A DNA stretch of 64,000 nt from Ignavibacteriaceae bacterium (lineage in GTDB: Bacteria; Bacteroidota; Ignavibacteria; Ignavibacteriales; Ignavibacteriaceae). The DNA lies in contig JABWCL010000003.1 in assembly GCA_013360295.1 (NCBI GenBank), positions 62,001 through 126,000 on the forward strand, read 5' to 3'. A model generated the notes under the pieces. It saw nothing but the letters and a program-made list of their open reading frames with translations. It was not told where the DNA came from and did not search any database. This document shows, piece after piece, positions 1 through 8,400 of the stretch. Position numbers and translations under genes: made by a program. How positions within the stretch are numbered: position 1 is the first letter of the stretch; every line of letters starts with the position of its first letter.

Positions 1-94
1 GGATAAGGCCTGTATTCAGCGCCGTGAGTCAGTGACCCGTGACTATTAAAGTCGGTTCTTTAATGCTATCACTTCACCGGCAGTGCGAAAAATG
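1..94 (-). ncRNA. possible start of 6S RNA (ssrS) downstream of zapA
   Basis: No reading frame is convincing here. In many bacteria the gene directly downstream of zapA is ssrS (6S RNA), and this stretch lies downstream of zapA on the same strand and runs off the window edge. I can see short complementary segments (for example gtcagtgac and gtcacgggtcac on the minus strand) but not the full 6S hairpin with its central bubble. The assignment rests on synteny only. Confidence 0.25.
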
Positions 95-394
95 TCAATT
101 GGATGGTTCGCTTATTTCTGGGCGGGCAAAAAGCTGCTTCATTTTCTTTATTTTTTCATTCGCCTGAATAAGAAATTCCTTATTCCGGTTTTTTTCAATA
201 AAGTAATCGTAAGCTATGTTGAGAGCAGCGATTACAGCGATCGTCTGATGAGGCTGATCACCTGCTTCTTCCTGGATCTCTTTCATTGATTTATTTACGT
301 AGTCAACCAGTTCGGAAGCTACTGCTTCATCGTCAACCAGTAAAGAGTATTCTTTATCGAGTAGTTTTACTTTTAGCTTCTTTTTGTCGCTCAT
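95..394 (-). CDS. zapA: cell division protein ZapA
   Basis: 99-residue protein of the ZapA family, which binds FtsZ at midcell and promotes filament bundling. The N-terminal part (about residues 7-25, KVKLLDKEYSLLVDDE) matches the beta-hairpin that contacts FtsZ. Residues about 60-95 form the long basic and acidic helix used for dimerisation and tetramerisation. Length is normal for the family. It is the last gene of the thrS-to-zapA run on the minus strand, 25 nt after a coiled-coil gene. The pheT-zapA neighbourhood is common in Bacteroidota-Chlorobi genomes. Confidence 0.85.
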   Translation of the reverse strand: MSDKKKLKVKLLDKEYSLLVDDEAVASELVDYVNKSMKEIQEEAGDQPHQTIAVIAALNIAYDYFIEKNRNKEFLIQANEKIKKMKQLFARPEISEPSN

Positions 395-419
395 TCGGGT
401 ATACCATCCGTTAATTAGT

Positions 420-734
420 TTACGAACCCGTTAAATGACTGTCAATTGTAACGATTAAATCGTTAATCTTCTTTTTTAAATTGTCTTTTTCCTCAGAAGA
501 AAAGACACCTTCGAACAGTGTTTCCTTCATCTGCTCCGATTCTTCCTGCTTCTGCCTCATTTCTTCGATCTGAAGCTTAAGCATTTCGATATCCTGAAGC
601 GCGCTCTTTAGTTTTAACTCAAGCTCTTTCTTCTGTTTCTGCAATATAATATTGCGGTCAAAAAGAGTTATGACCTGAGATTCAATATATGACAGGTCTT
701 CTAAAAGGGCCTGGCTTCTTTCGCTGTTTGGCAT
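420..734 (-). CDS. small coiled-coil protein between pheT and zapA
   Basis: 104-residue acidic protein. About residues 28-75 form an uninterrupted heptad pattern rich in Leu, Lys and Glu, so a coiled coil is expected. There is no signal peptide or membrane segment. Its ATG directly follows the TAG stop of pheT with no spacing, so it is almost certainly translated from the same mRNA. Its position before zapA suggests a role alongside ZapA in division, as short coiled-coil proteins such as ZapB do, but I see no sequence match that proves it. Function unassigned. Confidence 0.7.
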   Translation of the reverse strand: MPNSERSQALLEDLSYIESQVITLFDRNIILQKQKKELELKLKSALQDIEMLKLQIEEMRQKQEESEQMKETLFEGVFSSEEKDNLKKKINDLIVTIDSHLTGS

Positions 735-3137
735 CTATTCGCCTCTGAGTTTAGCTTTGAACTTATCTTTAATTGATGTAATAAGTTTATTAAATTCCTG
801 TTCAACCTCACCGTCAGTCATAGTCCGCTCCGTGTTGAAGTATTCAAAAGTATACGCGACACTTTTAATGTTCGCGTCTATCCTCTCACCTTCATACAAG
901 TCGAACAACCTGAATGCTTTAAGGTTTTCAGTCTTATTTGCTTTTATACAATCATCTATTTCCTGCAGCTTAATACTCCTGTTTATAAGTAACGCTGCAT
1001 CCCTTATTATCTTAGGATACTTCTGAAGTTCTTTGTATTTGGTCACTTTAAGTGGAAGGCTTTTAATTGAACCTAATTCTAATTCAATAACTAACACTTC
1101 CTGATCAATATCAAATAACTTCAGGTAGCTCTTTTTTAATTTACCGCCGCTCCCTATTTCAGAATTTCCCAGCGAAACGGTGTAATAATAATCAAAAATA
1201 TTATTTCCCACCTGATAATATGAATGAAATAATTCACAATCAAGTGTTTTTTTCATTAATAATGAGGTTACATCCCCTTTCAGGTCAAAAAAGTCGAAAA
1301 TTTCCTCTTTTTGGTGCCATTCTTTCAGATTTCTTCTTCCGGTTAATATGAGGGATATCTTCCGCTTTTCTTCAAAATCGCTGAAGTCCTTGATCTCCTC
1401 ATTAACCATTCTGAATGTATTTCCTATTTCAAAAAGCTTCAGGTCCTTTTCTCCCACCGCAATATTTCTTCTTACCACATCAAGAGCCCCGGGGATGAGT
1501 GATGTGCGAAGGTATTCCATTTCCTGTGACTGTGAATTCAACAGCCTCACCGGTTTTCCGAAAACTGATGCCTGCCCCTCTGTCTGAAATGAGATTGTAA
1601 TTATTTCATTATAGCCCAACGCACACAGATGCTCCCTGATTTCATCTTCCTCAGAAGTTGTATCCACATATGATCCGAACTTCATCGAGATCTTTTCGAT
1701 GTCGGGTATCTTTTCGAACCCGTGAATCCTGCCAATTTCCTCAACGACATCTATTTCTCTTTCGATATCAGGACGGAAACTCGGCACTGAAAGCGAATAA
1801 CCTTGTCCATTTGAAGATAAGATCTTAAAGCCCAATCGCTGAAGAATATTCTGAATCTCAGAAGCCTCAATCTCATACCCGAGTATTCTTCTGATTTTGT
1901 CAAAGCGAATACTGACTTCCCTGCCGGCAATCTTATTCGGATATTCATCTATGATCCCATCGACTACGCTGCCGCCGCAGATTTCAGCAAACATTCCCGC
2001 GGCAATTTCAGCCGCGAGAGGAGCAAGTTCTGGATCAATTCCTCTCTCAAACCTGTAAGAAGCATCCGTGGATAGAGCAAGCCGCTTGGATGTTTTTCTG
2101 ACACTGCCCGGAGCAAAATAGGCACTTTCTAAAAGAATATTCTTTGTTGAATCAAGTACTTTAGAGTTTTCCCCTCCCATTATTCCGGCAATAGCAACGG
2201 GGATCCGTGAATCGCAGATCAGAAGATCATTTGGTTCGAGGATACGTGCCTTACCGTCGAGAGTTAAAAATTCTTTCTCACCGCCCGCTCTCCTGATTAC
2301 GATGGTGTTTTCCGAAAGCAGATCATAATCGAATGCATGTAAGGGCTGACCAAGAAGAAGCATTACATAATTTGTAATATCCACGACGTTATTAACAGGA
2401 TTAAGCCCGGCCCGTGTTAGTTTCTGTTTTAGCCACTCCGGTGACTCTTCGACTTTTACATTCCTGATAACCTTCGCGCAGTACCTCGGGCACAGGTCAG
2501 GGTCTTTAATATGTACCTTGGCCAGTTTATGAATCTCATCTGAGGAGACTGATTTCTGGTTGAACGAGATGAGAAAATCCCTTTTGAAAAGGGCAGAAAG
2601 ATCTCTCGCCACACCAAGATGACTCAGTGCATCCGGACGGTTGGGGGTTATACCGATTTCAAAAATCACATCGTTCAGCCCAAACGCTTCTGAAATAGGC
2701 GTACCGGGAACGTATGAATCATTCAGCACCATAATTCCCGAGTGATCTTCGCTAAAGCCCATTTCGAATTCTGAACAGATCATTCCGTTCGATTCAATAC
2801 CACGTATCTTAGCTTTTTTAATCACCATCGAATTACGTGGAACCACCGCGCCCTCTTTCGCCAGGACGATAGTCTGCCCGGCATCTACATTCGGAGCGCC
2901 GCAAATTACATCCACTACCTCGTTTCCGGAATCCACCTTGCAGAGCGTCAGTTTATCTGCTTTTGGGTGCTTTTGTTTTTCAACTACCTTACCAATAACG
3001 AAATTGTTATATAGCGAAGGCTGATCGTGGATATCTTCTACCTCTAAACCGGCAAGCGTCAGCTTTGAGGATATCTCTTCAACACTGATGCCGGATAAAT
3101 CAACTAACTCTTTTAACCAATTAAGTGAGATTTTCAT
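735..3137 (-). CDS. pheT: phenylalanine--tRNA ligase beta subunit
   Basis: 800 residues, the usual length for bacterial PheT, which with PheS forms the alpha2beta2 enzyme charging tRNA-Phe. The order of domains is visible. An EMAP-type tRNA-binding fold lies at about residues 40-150 (FVIGKVVEKQKHPKADKL). The B3/B4 editing domain follows in the 210-400 region. The B5 and catalytic-like core lies at about 410-690. The C-terminal FDX-ACB anticodon-binding domain starts near KYPKIIRDAALLINRSI at about 705. It starts 12 nt downstream of the pheS stop, so the two are cotranscribed. Confidence 0.97.
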   Translation of the reverse strand: MKISLNWLKELVDLSGISVEEISSKLTLAGLEVEDIHDQPSLYNNFVIGKVVEKQKHPKADKLTLCKVDSGNEVVDVICGAPNVDAGQTIVLAKEGAVVPRNSMVIKKAKIRGIESNGMICSEFEMGFSEDHSGIMVLNDSYVPGTPISEAFGLNDVIFEIGITPNRPDALSHLGVARDLSALFKRDFLISFNQKSVSSDEIHKLAKVHIKDPDLCPRYCAKVIRNVKVEESPEWLKQKLTRAGLNPVNNVVDITNYVMLLLGQPLHAFDYDLLSENTIVIRRAGGEKEFLTLDGKARILEPNDLLICDSRIPVAIAGIMGGENSKVLDSTKNILLESAYFAPGSVRKTSKRLALSTDASYRFERGIDPELAPLAAEIAAGMFAEICGGSVVDGIIDEYPNKIAGREVSIRFDKIRRILGYEIEASEIQNILQRLGFKILSSNGQGYSLSVPSFRPDIEREIDVVEEIGRIHGFEKIPDIEKISMKFGSYVDTTSEEDEIREHLCALGYNEIITISFQTEGQASVFGKPVRLLNSQSQEMEYLRTSLIPGALDVVRRNIAVGEKDLKLFEIGNTFRMVNEEIKDFSDFEEKRKISLILTGRRNLKEWHQKEEIFDFFDLKGDVTSLLMKKTLDCELFHSYYQVGNNIFDYYYTVSLGNSEIGSGGKLKKSYLKLFDIDQEVLVIELELGSIKSLPLKVTKYKELQKYPKIIRDAALLINRSIKLQEIDDCIKANKTENLKAFRLFDLYEGERIDANIKSVAYTFEYFNTERTMTDGEVEQEFNKLITSIKDKFKAKLRGE

Positions 3138-3149
3138 TTTATTTTCTGC

Positions 3150-4160
3150 TTAAAACTGTCTGAGAAAACGTAAATCATTTTCGAACAAAATTCTTATGTC
3201 ATCAATACCGTACTTAAGTAAGGCGATCCTCTCAATACCCATGCCAAAAGCATATCCGGTATACTTTTCATCGTCATAACCGACTGACTTAAACACGTTA
3301 GGATCAACCATTCCGCATCCAAGTATCTCGAGCCACCCGGTGTGTTTGCATATTCTGCAGCCTGCTCCCTTACAGAGATAACAGGTAATATCCATTTCAG
3401 CGCTTGGCTCAGTAAACGGAAAGAAACTCGATCTGAAGCGGTATTTGATATCGCTGCCGTAGAACTCTTTAGCAAATGCAAAGAGAGTTCCTTTCAGCTC
3501 CGCGAATGTAATGTCGGTATCAACACACAAACCCTCAACCTGGTGAAACAGACAGTGGCTGCGCGCGTTTATATCCTCATTCCTGAAGACTTTCCCGGGC
3601 ATAATAGCCCTTATCGGAGGTGGCTGATCCTTCATGACACGTATCTGAACAGGTGATGTGTGTGTGCGAAGCAGGAAATCTTTATTGATAAAGAAAGTAT
3701 CCTGCATATCTCTTGCCGGGTGGTCATCAGGAAAATTCAGTGCTTCAAAATTATTATAATCCGATTCGACTTCAGGCCCGTCATATATCGAAAAGCCCAT
3801 CCTCTTGAAGATAGACTTGATCTCATCAAGGGTTTTAATAACGATGTGCTTCCTGCCAAAGGATGTGTTTCTCCCGGGTAGAGTAAGGTCGAGGGAACTG
3901 AAATCAGAGCTCACGCTGCTCTCAATTTTTTCTTTCAGCGCCTGGTAGGATGACTGGCAGTAATTCTTTAATTCGTTCAGGGATTTCCCCAACACGGGTT
4001 TCTCTTCCCTGCCCGCGTTCCTGAGGTCTTCAAAAAGAAGAGTGATACTGCCGTTTTTTGAAAGATATTTAATACGAAGGTTTTCTAAATCAGCTAGCGT
4101 TGAAGATTTCGAAAGTTCCTCTTCAAATTCTTTTTTAATAATTTCTATCTTTTCCTGCAT
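3150..4160 (-). CDS. pheS: phenylalanine--tRNA ligase alpha subunit
   Basis: 336-residue class II synthetase subunit carrying the catalytic site. Motif 2 is seen as PGKVFRNEDINARSHCLFHQVEG and motif 3 as GYAFGMGIERIALLKYGI near the C terminus. The N-terminal 90 residues are the expected coiled-coil tRNA-binding arm. I chose the ATG at 4160 because AAAGGA lies 6 nt before it; a longer frame to 4181 needs a TTG and has no such site. A 13-bp hairpin separates the gene from rplT upstream. A Cys-rich stretch (CYLCKGAGCRICKHTGW) in the catalytic domain is common in PheS of this lineage. Confidence 0.97.
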   Translation of the reverse strand: MQEKIEIIKKEFEEELSKSSTLADLENLRIKYLSKNGSITLLFEDLRNAGREEKPVLGKSLNELKNYCQSSYQALKEKIESSVSSDFSSLDLTLPGRNTSFGRKHIVIKTLDEIKSIFKRMGFSIYDGPEVESDYNNFEALNFPDDHPARDMQDTFFINKDFLLRTHTSPVQIRVMKDQPPPIRAIMPGKVFRNEDINARSHCLFHQVEGLCVDTDITFAELKGTLFAFAKEFYGSDIKYRFRSSFFPFTEPSAEMDITCYLCKGAGCRICKHTGWLEILGCGMVDPNVFKSVGYDDEKYTGYAFGMGIERIALLKYGIDDIRILFENDLRFLRQF

Positions 4161-4181
4161 ACTTGTCCTTTTAAAATACAA

Positions 4182-4226
4182 ATACCCTCCGCTAAAGTGT
4201 AAGGACTTCGGCTAGCAGAGGGTATA
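4182..4226 (-). promoter_or_regulatory. stem-loop between rplT and pheS
   Basis: On the minus strand, AUACCCUCUGCUA and UAGCGGAGGGUAU form a 13-bp stem (one G-U pair) closing an 18-nt loop that can itself pair GAAG with CUU. The downstream arm is followed by TTGTATTTT, a weak T-rich tract, and then the pheS ribosome binding site. It could be a partial terminator or attenuator that sets the ratio of ribosomal protein to synthetase expression, or a processing site. Confidence 0.55.
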
Positions 4227-4230
4227 AAAA

Positions 4231-4578
4231 TTATTTCTGTACGAAATTAACTAATTCTGCAAATGCGTTAGGGTGCTCGGTGCTTAACTGCGCGAGTATC
4301 TTACGGTTAATGACAACGCCTTTAACCTTCAAAGCATTAATGAACTTGGAATAAGAAATCCCGAATGGACGGATAGCGGCATTGATCCTGACTACCCAAA
4401 GATTCCGGTAATTCCTCTTTTTCAGTTTGCGGTCACGGTAAGCGTGGACAAGTCCCTTTTCAACATGGGTTTTGGCAACCGTAAGTACGTTCTTACGCGC
4501 ACCCCAGTAACCTTTTGCTTTAGCTAATAGTTTTTTTCTTCTTCTGTGCGATGCAACTTTATTTTTCGATCTTGGCAT
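4231..4578 (-). CDS. rplT: 50S ribosomal protein L20
   Basis: 115 residues, normal L20 length. L20 binds 23S rRNA early in large-subunit assembly and in many bacteria represses its own operon. The family pattern is clear: N-terminal basic extension (SKNKVASHRRRKKLLAKAKGYWGARKN), then HAYRDRKLKKRNYRNLWVVRINAAIRPFGISYSKFI and the closing globular helices. It lies 12 nt downstream of rpmI in the standard infC-rpmI-rplT order. Confidence 0.98.
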   Translation of the reverse strand: MPRSKNKVASHRRRKKLLAKAKGYWGARKNVLTVAKTHVEKGLVHAYRDRKLKKRNYRNLWVVRINAAIRPFGISYSKFINALKVKGVVINRKILAQLSTEHPNAFAELVNFVQK

Positions 4579-4590
4579 ATTTTCTCTCTC

Positions 4591-4782
4591 CTATTGTAAC
4601 ATTGTTCTTACGCGTTTTGCATCGGCTGGCGAAACCAGCGTTGACTTTCTGAGGCTTCTTTTCCTCTTCGTGCTTTTGGAAGTCAGTATGTGGCTCTTGT
4701 AAGCCTTCTTCCTCTTATAATTGCCGGAGGCAGTTCTTTTGAACGTTTTGGCAGCGCCCCGGTTACTTTTCATTTTAGGCAT
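4591..4782 (-). CDS. rpmI: 50S ribosomal protein L35
   Basis: 63-residue, very basic protein with the L35 signature [33 protein letters not shown] at its N terminus. It is part of the large ribosomal subunit. Its position between infC and rplT is universal in bacteria that keep this operon. The spacing of 48 nt from infC and 12 nt to rplT supports cotranscription. Confidence 0.97.
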   Translation of the reverse strand: MPKMKSNRGAAKTFKRTASGNYKRKKAYKSHILTSKSTKRKRSLRKSTLVSPADAKRVRTMLQ

Positions 4783-4830
4783 ATTACCTTTACTACTCTT
4801 TTTAATTAATAAATGAGTTATTTAGTTAAA

Positions 4831-5364
4831 TTACTTTTTCTTTGTCTTACCTTTCTGCGGCACGACAATAACACTTAAGTTCCTGCCCTCCATTTTCATC
4901 GGGCTTTCAACTTTGGCAAATTCAGCGACTTTCTCAATAAATTTCTGCAGAAGTTCCTCACCCAATTGAGTATAAGCCATTTCTCTTCCCTTAAAAACAA
5001 CCACGGCCTTTACTTTATTGCCTTCATCCAAAAAGTTCAGAGCATGCTTGGTTTTGAATTCGAAATCGTGCACGTCTGTATTTGGATGAAACCTGATTTC
5101 CTTTAATATTGAAACATGCTGATTTTTCTTCTGCGTTTTTTCCCTTTTCTGGAATTCATACTTAAACTTTCCGTAGTCAATTATTTTGCATACAGGCGGT
5201 TCAGCTTTGGGAGCAATCTCAACGAGATCCAGTGACCTTTCCCTTGCGAGCCTAACGGCATCTTTAACCAGAAACACACCCAATTGCGTCCCGGCTTCAT
5301 CGATTACCCTTACCCTGGAAGAGGTGATGTCTTCGTTTATTTTAATTTCAGCTATGTTTGTAAT
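4831..5364 (-). CDS. infC: translation initiation factor IF-3, AUU start
   Basis: 177 residues by my start choice. IF-3 binds the 30S subunit and polices initiator tRNA and start-codon choice. The core KINEDITSSRVRVIDEAGTQLGV begins the N domain, then DLVEIAPKAEPPVCKIIDYGKFKYE, and the C domain ends GRNLSVIVVPQKGK. There is no ATG, GTG or TTG in frame that would keep the first N-domain strand; a TTG at 5283 would delete about 27 conserved residues. An ATT at 5364 lies 5 nt after GAGG and the previous in-frame stop is at 5410-5412. IF-3 genes are known to use AUU to allow autoregulation, so this start fits. It begins 20 nt after the thrS stop. Confidence 0.92.
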   Translation of the reverse strand: MTNIAEIKINEDITSSRVRVIDEAGTQLGVFLVKDAVRLARERSLDLVEIAPKAEPPVCKIIDYGKFKYEFQKREKTQKKNQHVSILKEIRFHPNTDVHDFEFKTKHALNFLDEGNKVKAVVVFKGREMAYTQLGEELLQKFIEKVAEFAKVESPMKMEGRNLSVIVVPQKGKTKKK

Positions 5365-5384
5365 AGAAACCTCTAAATTATTGT

Positions 5385-7307
5385 TTAATCTTTGTTTACG
5401 AGCTTTTGCTTAATAAGTCTTATAAAATCGTTCGCAGGCATTTTTCCGATGTCGCCTACCTTATGCTGCCGGATAGAAACCTCTCCGGACTGAACTTCCT
5501 TTTCACCGATAATGAGCATATACGGAACCTTATGCGTTTCCCAGTCACGGATTTTATAGCCAATCTTCTCATTGCGTTCATCAAGTTCCACACGGATCCC
5601 TTCTTTTTTGAGTTCCTGCGTGAGCTTTTGTGAGTGTTCCAGGAACGCCTGGGAGACTGGGATCACGGCAACCTGCACGGGAGCAAGCCAGACTGGAAAT
5701 GCTCCGCCATAGTGCTCTATCAATACACCGAAGAATCTTTCAAGCGAACCCAGCAAAGCTCTGTGAACCATAAATGGGCGATGCTCTTTTCCATCCTCTC
5801 CGATATATTTCAAATCAAATCTCTCAGGAAGAGTGAAATCAAACTGTACTGTACTCATCTGCCATTCCCTGTTAAGGGCATCTTTGATCTTGATATCAAT
5901 TTTGGGTCCATAGAAGGCTCCGCCTCCTTCATCAACCTCGTACTGAATTCCTTCCTTCTCCATAGCGTTTTTGAGAGAAATAGTGGCCTTTTGCCATAAT
6001 TCATCCTCGCCTACTGCCTTCTCAGGTTTAGTAGAGAGATAAAAATTCAACTGGTCAAATCCGAAAGCACTCCAGACCATCTTAGCAAACCGTATTACTT
6101 CAATAACCTCATCTTCGATCTGTTCTTTGGTGCAGAAAATGTGCGCGTCATCCTGTGTAAAACCGCGGACGCGAAGTAATCCGTGAAGTACGCCGGACTT
6201 CTCATACCTGTAAACAGTACCGAGTTCCGCCCACCTTAATGGAAGGTCCCGATATGAGTGAAGTTTATTTTTATAAATCATAATATGGAACGGGCAGTTC
6301 ATCGGTTTGACATAATAATCCTGCTCGTCTACTTTCATCTCAGCGTACATACTCTCCTTGTAAAAATCAAGGTGACCGCTTGTTTCCCAGAGCCAGCCTT
6401 TCCCCATATGCGGGGAAAAGAGAAGTTCATAGCCATTTTCAAGGTGAGCTTTACGCCAGAAATCCTCAATCTCAAGTCGTATACGGGCGCCTTTTGGATG
6501 CCAGTATATAAGTCCCGCACCGGCCTCTTCGTGGATACTAAACAGGTCCAGTTGTTTACCGAGTTTGCGGTGATCTCTTTTCTTTGCCTCCTCAAGGAAT
6601 TTCAGGTGTTCCTCAAGCATTTTCTTTTTTGGGAAGGTGATGCCGTAGATTCTCTGCATATGCTTGTTCTTTTCGTCACCGCGCCAGTATGAACCTGAAA
6701 CGGTAAGAAGCTTAACAAATTTGATCTTACCAACCGAGGGCAGATGGGGGCCGGTACACAGGTCAGTGAACGCGCCCTCTTTATAAATGCTGATAACCTC
6801 TTTAGAATCATCCAGTTCGCTGATAATTTCGATTTTATACGGGTCTTCCTTTGATCTGAAAAGTTCAAGAGCCTGCTGCTTTGATAATTCTTCACGATTA
6901 AAGGTTTCATCAACCTTTGCAAGTTCGAGCATCTTATTCTCAATAGCAACCAGATCTTCTTCGGTAAGTTTCTTGCTGATATCAAAATCATAGTAGAAAC
7001 CAGAATCGATAGCGGGTCCGACCCCGAACCTGGCTTCAGGATGCAGAGACTGAATCGCGTGCGCCATCAGGTGAGATGAGGAATGCCAATAGACTTCCCT
7101 GCCTTCAGGATCATCGAAGGTAAGAAATTGGATGGTTGTATCAGATGTAAGAGGAGTAAATAACTCTTTTACATTGCCGTTAATCTTAACTGCAAGTGCT
7201 TCCTCAAAAAGCCTGTTTGAGATTGATTTTGCAATCTCACCGGCACGGATGCCTTTCTGATACACCCTGATATTTCCGTCAGGAAATGTTACTTTAATCT
7301 GTTCCAT
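5385..7307 (-). CDS. thrS: threonine--tRNA ligase
   Basis: 640 residues, full length for bacterial ThrRS, which charges tRNA-Thr. Domains in order: TGS (1-62), editing domain with HSSSHLMAHAI at about 77 and CTGPHLP at about 184 supplying the conserved His and Cys, class II core with MNCPFHIMIY at about 338 and the motif 2 region RVRGFTQDDAHIFC, and a C-terminal anticodon-binding domain from about 540. It heads the thrS-infC-rpmI-rplT-pheS-pheT cluster on the minus strand, about 40 nt downstream of tRNA-Val. I see no T-box in the short leader. Confidence 0.98.
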   Translation of the reverse strand: MEQIKVTFPDGNIRVYQKGIRAGEIAKSISNRLFEEALAVKINGNVKELFTPLTSDTTIQFLTFDDPEGREVYWHSSSHLMAHAIQSLHPEARFGVGPAIDSGFYYDFDISKKLTEEDLVAIENKMLELAKVDETFNREELSKQQALELFRSKEDPYKIEIISELDDSKEVISIYKEGAFTDLCTGPHLPSVGKIKFVKLLTVSGSYWRGDEKNKHMQRIYGITFPKKKMLEEHLKFLEEAKKRDHRKLGKQLDLFSIHEEAGAGLIYWHPKGARIRLEIEDFWRKAHLENGYELLFSPHMGKGWLWETSGHLDFYKESMYAEMKVDEQDYYVKPMNCPFHIMIYKNKLHSYRDLPLRWAELGTVYRYEKSGVLHGLLRVRGFTQDDAHIFCTKEQIEDEVIEVIRFAKMVWSAFGFDQLNFYLSTKPEKAVGEDELWQKATISLKNAMEKEGIQYEVDEGGGAFYGPKIDIKIKDALNREWQMSTVQFDFTLPERFDLKYIGEDGKEHRPFMVHRALLGSLERFFGVLIEHYGGAFPVWLAPVQVAVIPVSQAFLEHSQKLTQELKKEGIRVELDERNEKIGYKIRDWETHKVPYMLIIGEKEVQSGEVSIRQHKVGDIGKMPANDFIRLIKQKLVNKD

Positions 7308-7348
7308 CTAAGATAGTTAATAAAAAAAATGCGAAATGGTCTCGTAAA

Positions 7349-7425
7349 TGGTGGGTTCTATAGGATTCGAACCTATGACCTTCTGCACGTCAAGCAGACG
7401 CTCTAACCAACTGAGCTAAGAACCC
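7349..7425 (-). tRNA. tRNA-Val(GAC)
   Basis: Full cloverleaf on the minus strand: acceptor GGGTTCT / AGAACCC, D arm AGCTCAGTTGGTTAGAGC, anticodon stem TCTGC/GCAGA around the loop TTGACGT (anticodon GAC), and T arm with GGTTCGAATCC. The ACCA end is encoded (7349-7352). Confidence 0.95.
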
Positions 7426-7477
7426 ATTGCAAAGCAAATAAAATTAAAGGAAGAGGAACCTCTTCCCTTAATAATCG

Positions 7478-7563
7478 TACCGAGGGCCGGACTCGAACCG
7501 GCACGGAAACAAGTTTCCACAGGATTTTAAGTCCTGTGCGTCTACCAATTCCGCCACCCCGGC
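7478..7563 (-). tRNA. tRNA-Leu(TAA)
   Basis: 86-nt type II tRNA with long variable arm. Acceptor GCCGGGG pairs with CCTCGGT using two G-U pairs. The anticodon stem CAGGA/TCCTG encloses a loop with TAA. The variable arm GGAAACTTGTTTCC forms a hairpin, and the T arm is GCCGG-TTCGAGT-CCGGC. CCA is not encoded. Its 5' end lies only 12 nt from the tRNA fragment at attL. Confidence 0.95.
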
Positions 7564-7572
7564 ACATAAAGA

Positions 7573-7620
7573 AAGTGGGCCCTGAAGGACTTGAACCTCC
7601 GACCCGCTGATTATGAGTCA
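7573..7620 (-). repeat. attL: 3' fragment of tRNA(CAU), 48-bp direct repeat
   Basis: Identical over 48 bp to 29276-29323. It contains the 3' acceptor strand, T arm, variable loop and the anticodon loop of the tRNA but lacks the 5' half, so it cannot make a tRNA. It marks the left junction of the integrated element. Confidence 0.93.
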
Positions 7621-7664
7621 CGAGGAATCACTTAATTTTACCCGATTTTCGCAGCTTTTCCCGT

Positions 7665-7684
7665 AACTGGGACAAACTGGGACA
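7665..7684 (+). promoter_or_regulatory. candidate integrase arm-type sites, left end
   Basis: Two abutting copies of AACTGGGACA, one helical turn apart, 45 bp inside attL. The same motif occurs three times (29176-29207) near attR. Short direct repeats near both ends of an integrative element are typical of integrase arm-binding sites. The role is inferred from position only. Confidence 0.45.
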
Positions 7685-8026
7685 CTACCTGGTTAATTAA
7701 TAAATTATTTTAGTAAATCTCAAACCCTTAAAATCCACTCGTATTATTGTAAATAATACAGACTAGTAAAATAAGAAACTTCTGTAATATATACAAATAT
7801 CAGGAGTTAAGTTGATTCGTGTTTATTGATTGCGCTTCCCCTCCCCTCTCTCTTGTTTCGACCCCTCCCGCTTTGCCTGCCTTGCGCTTGCGCGCGGCTT
7901 TCTGATCAGCCTTACCCCCTTGTTTCTGGCTTCGCGCCTCTCCCCTTCCCGGGGCGCGATGGATAAGAACGGTATCCCGGGCGGAAAGCGGGACGACCTG
8001 CACGGGGCTGCGCCACTATCATTATA

Positions 8027-8210
8027 CTTTTTTCCCAACCCGTAAAAGAAGCTTTAAACCCCGAATAAAGACAAAGTGAAAGGTGAAAAAAAATGACGTT
8101 CCTATGTTATTTTTTTTTACCTTTTACGCATTCACGGTGAATAGATGTAGCACGGAAAAAGACCTACCCCGAAACAGTGTGTATATTTTCTTACGGGTTG
8201 GGGAAAAAAG
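8027..8210. repeat. nested long inverted repeats
   Basis: Outer arms: CTTTTTTCCCAACCCGTAA at 8027-8045 and its complement with one extra G at 8191-8210. Inner arms: AAAGGTGAAAAAAAATGAC at 8079-8097 and its near-complement at 8106-8124 around an 8-nt loop. The whole forms a long cruciform or a long folded RNA about 200 bp before the capsid gene's terminator. Confidence 0.6.
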
Positions 8211-8341
8211 ATTTTCTAATGATTGCAGGTATCTGCAATGTACAATTTAGAAATGGGGTTAAGGACTGAGGCGGTGTTTATTTGGCGCCGAAATATTTAA
8301 GCCGAAGGTACGAGAAATAATAGGATCGAAAGAATTTGAGT

Positions 8342-8400
8342 AAACCCCTCCCAAATTTCGATACCTCGGAGGTACAAAGGAACCGAGTGGGAGGGGTTTT
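8342..8400 (-). terminator. strong hairpin after the capsid gene
   Basis: AAACCCCTCCCA (8342-8353) and TGGGAGGGGTTT (8387-8398) form a 12-bp stem 4 nt beyond the capsid gene's stop. It is followed by TGTTTTT on the plus strand, so it may terminate in both directions. The loop contains TACCTCGGAGGTA, itself palindromic. Confidence 0.75.

Noticed and set aside
7573-7620. functional tRNA gene at attL
   Set aside because: The 5' half (acceptor 5' strand, D arm) is missing; it is only the 3' part left by integration.
7800-8045. overlapping frames on both strands in the left-end C-rich segment
   Set aside because: They arise from base skew and short period sequence; no start signals and no protein-like pattern.
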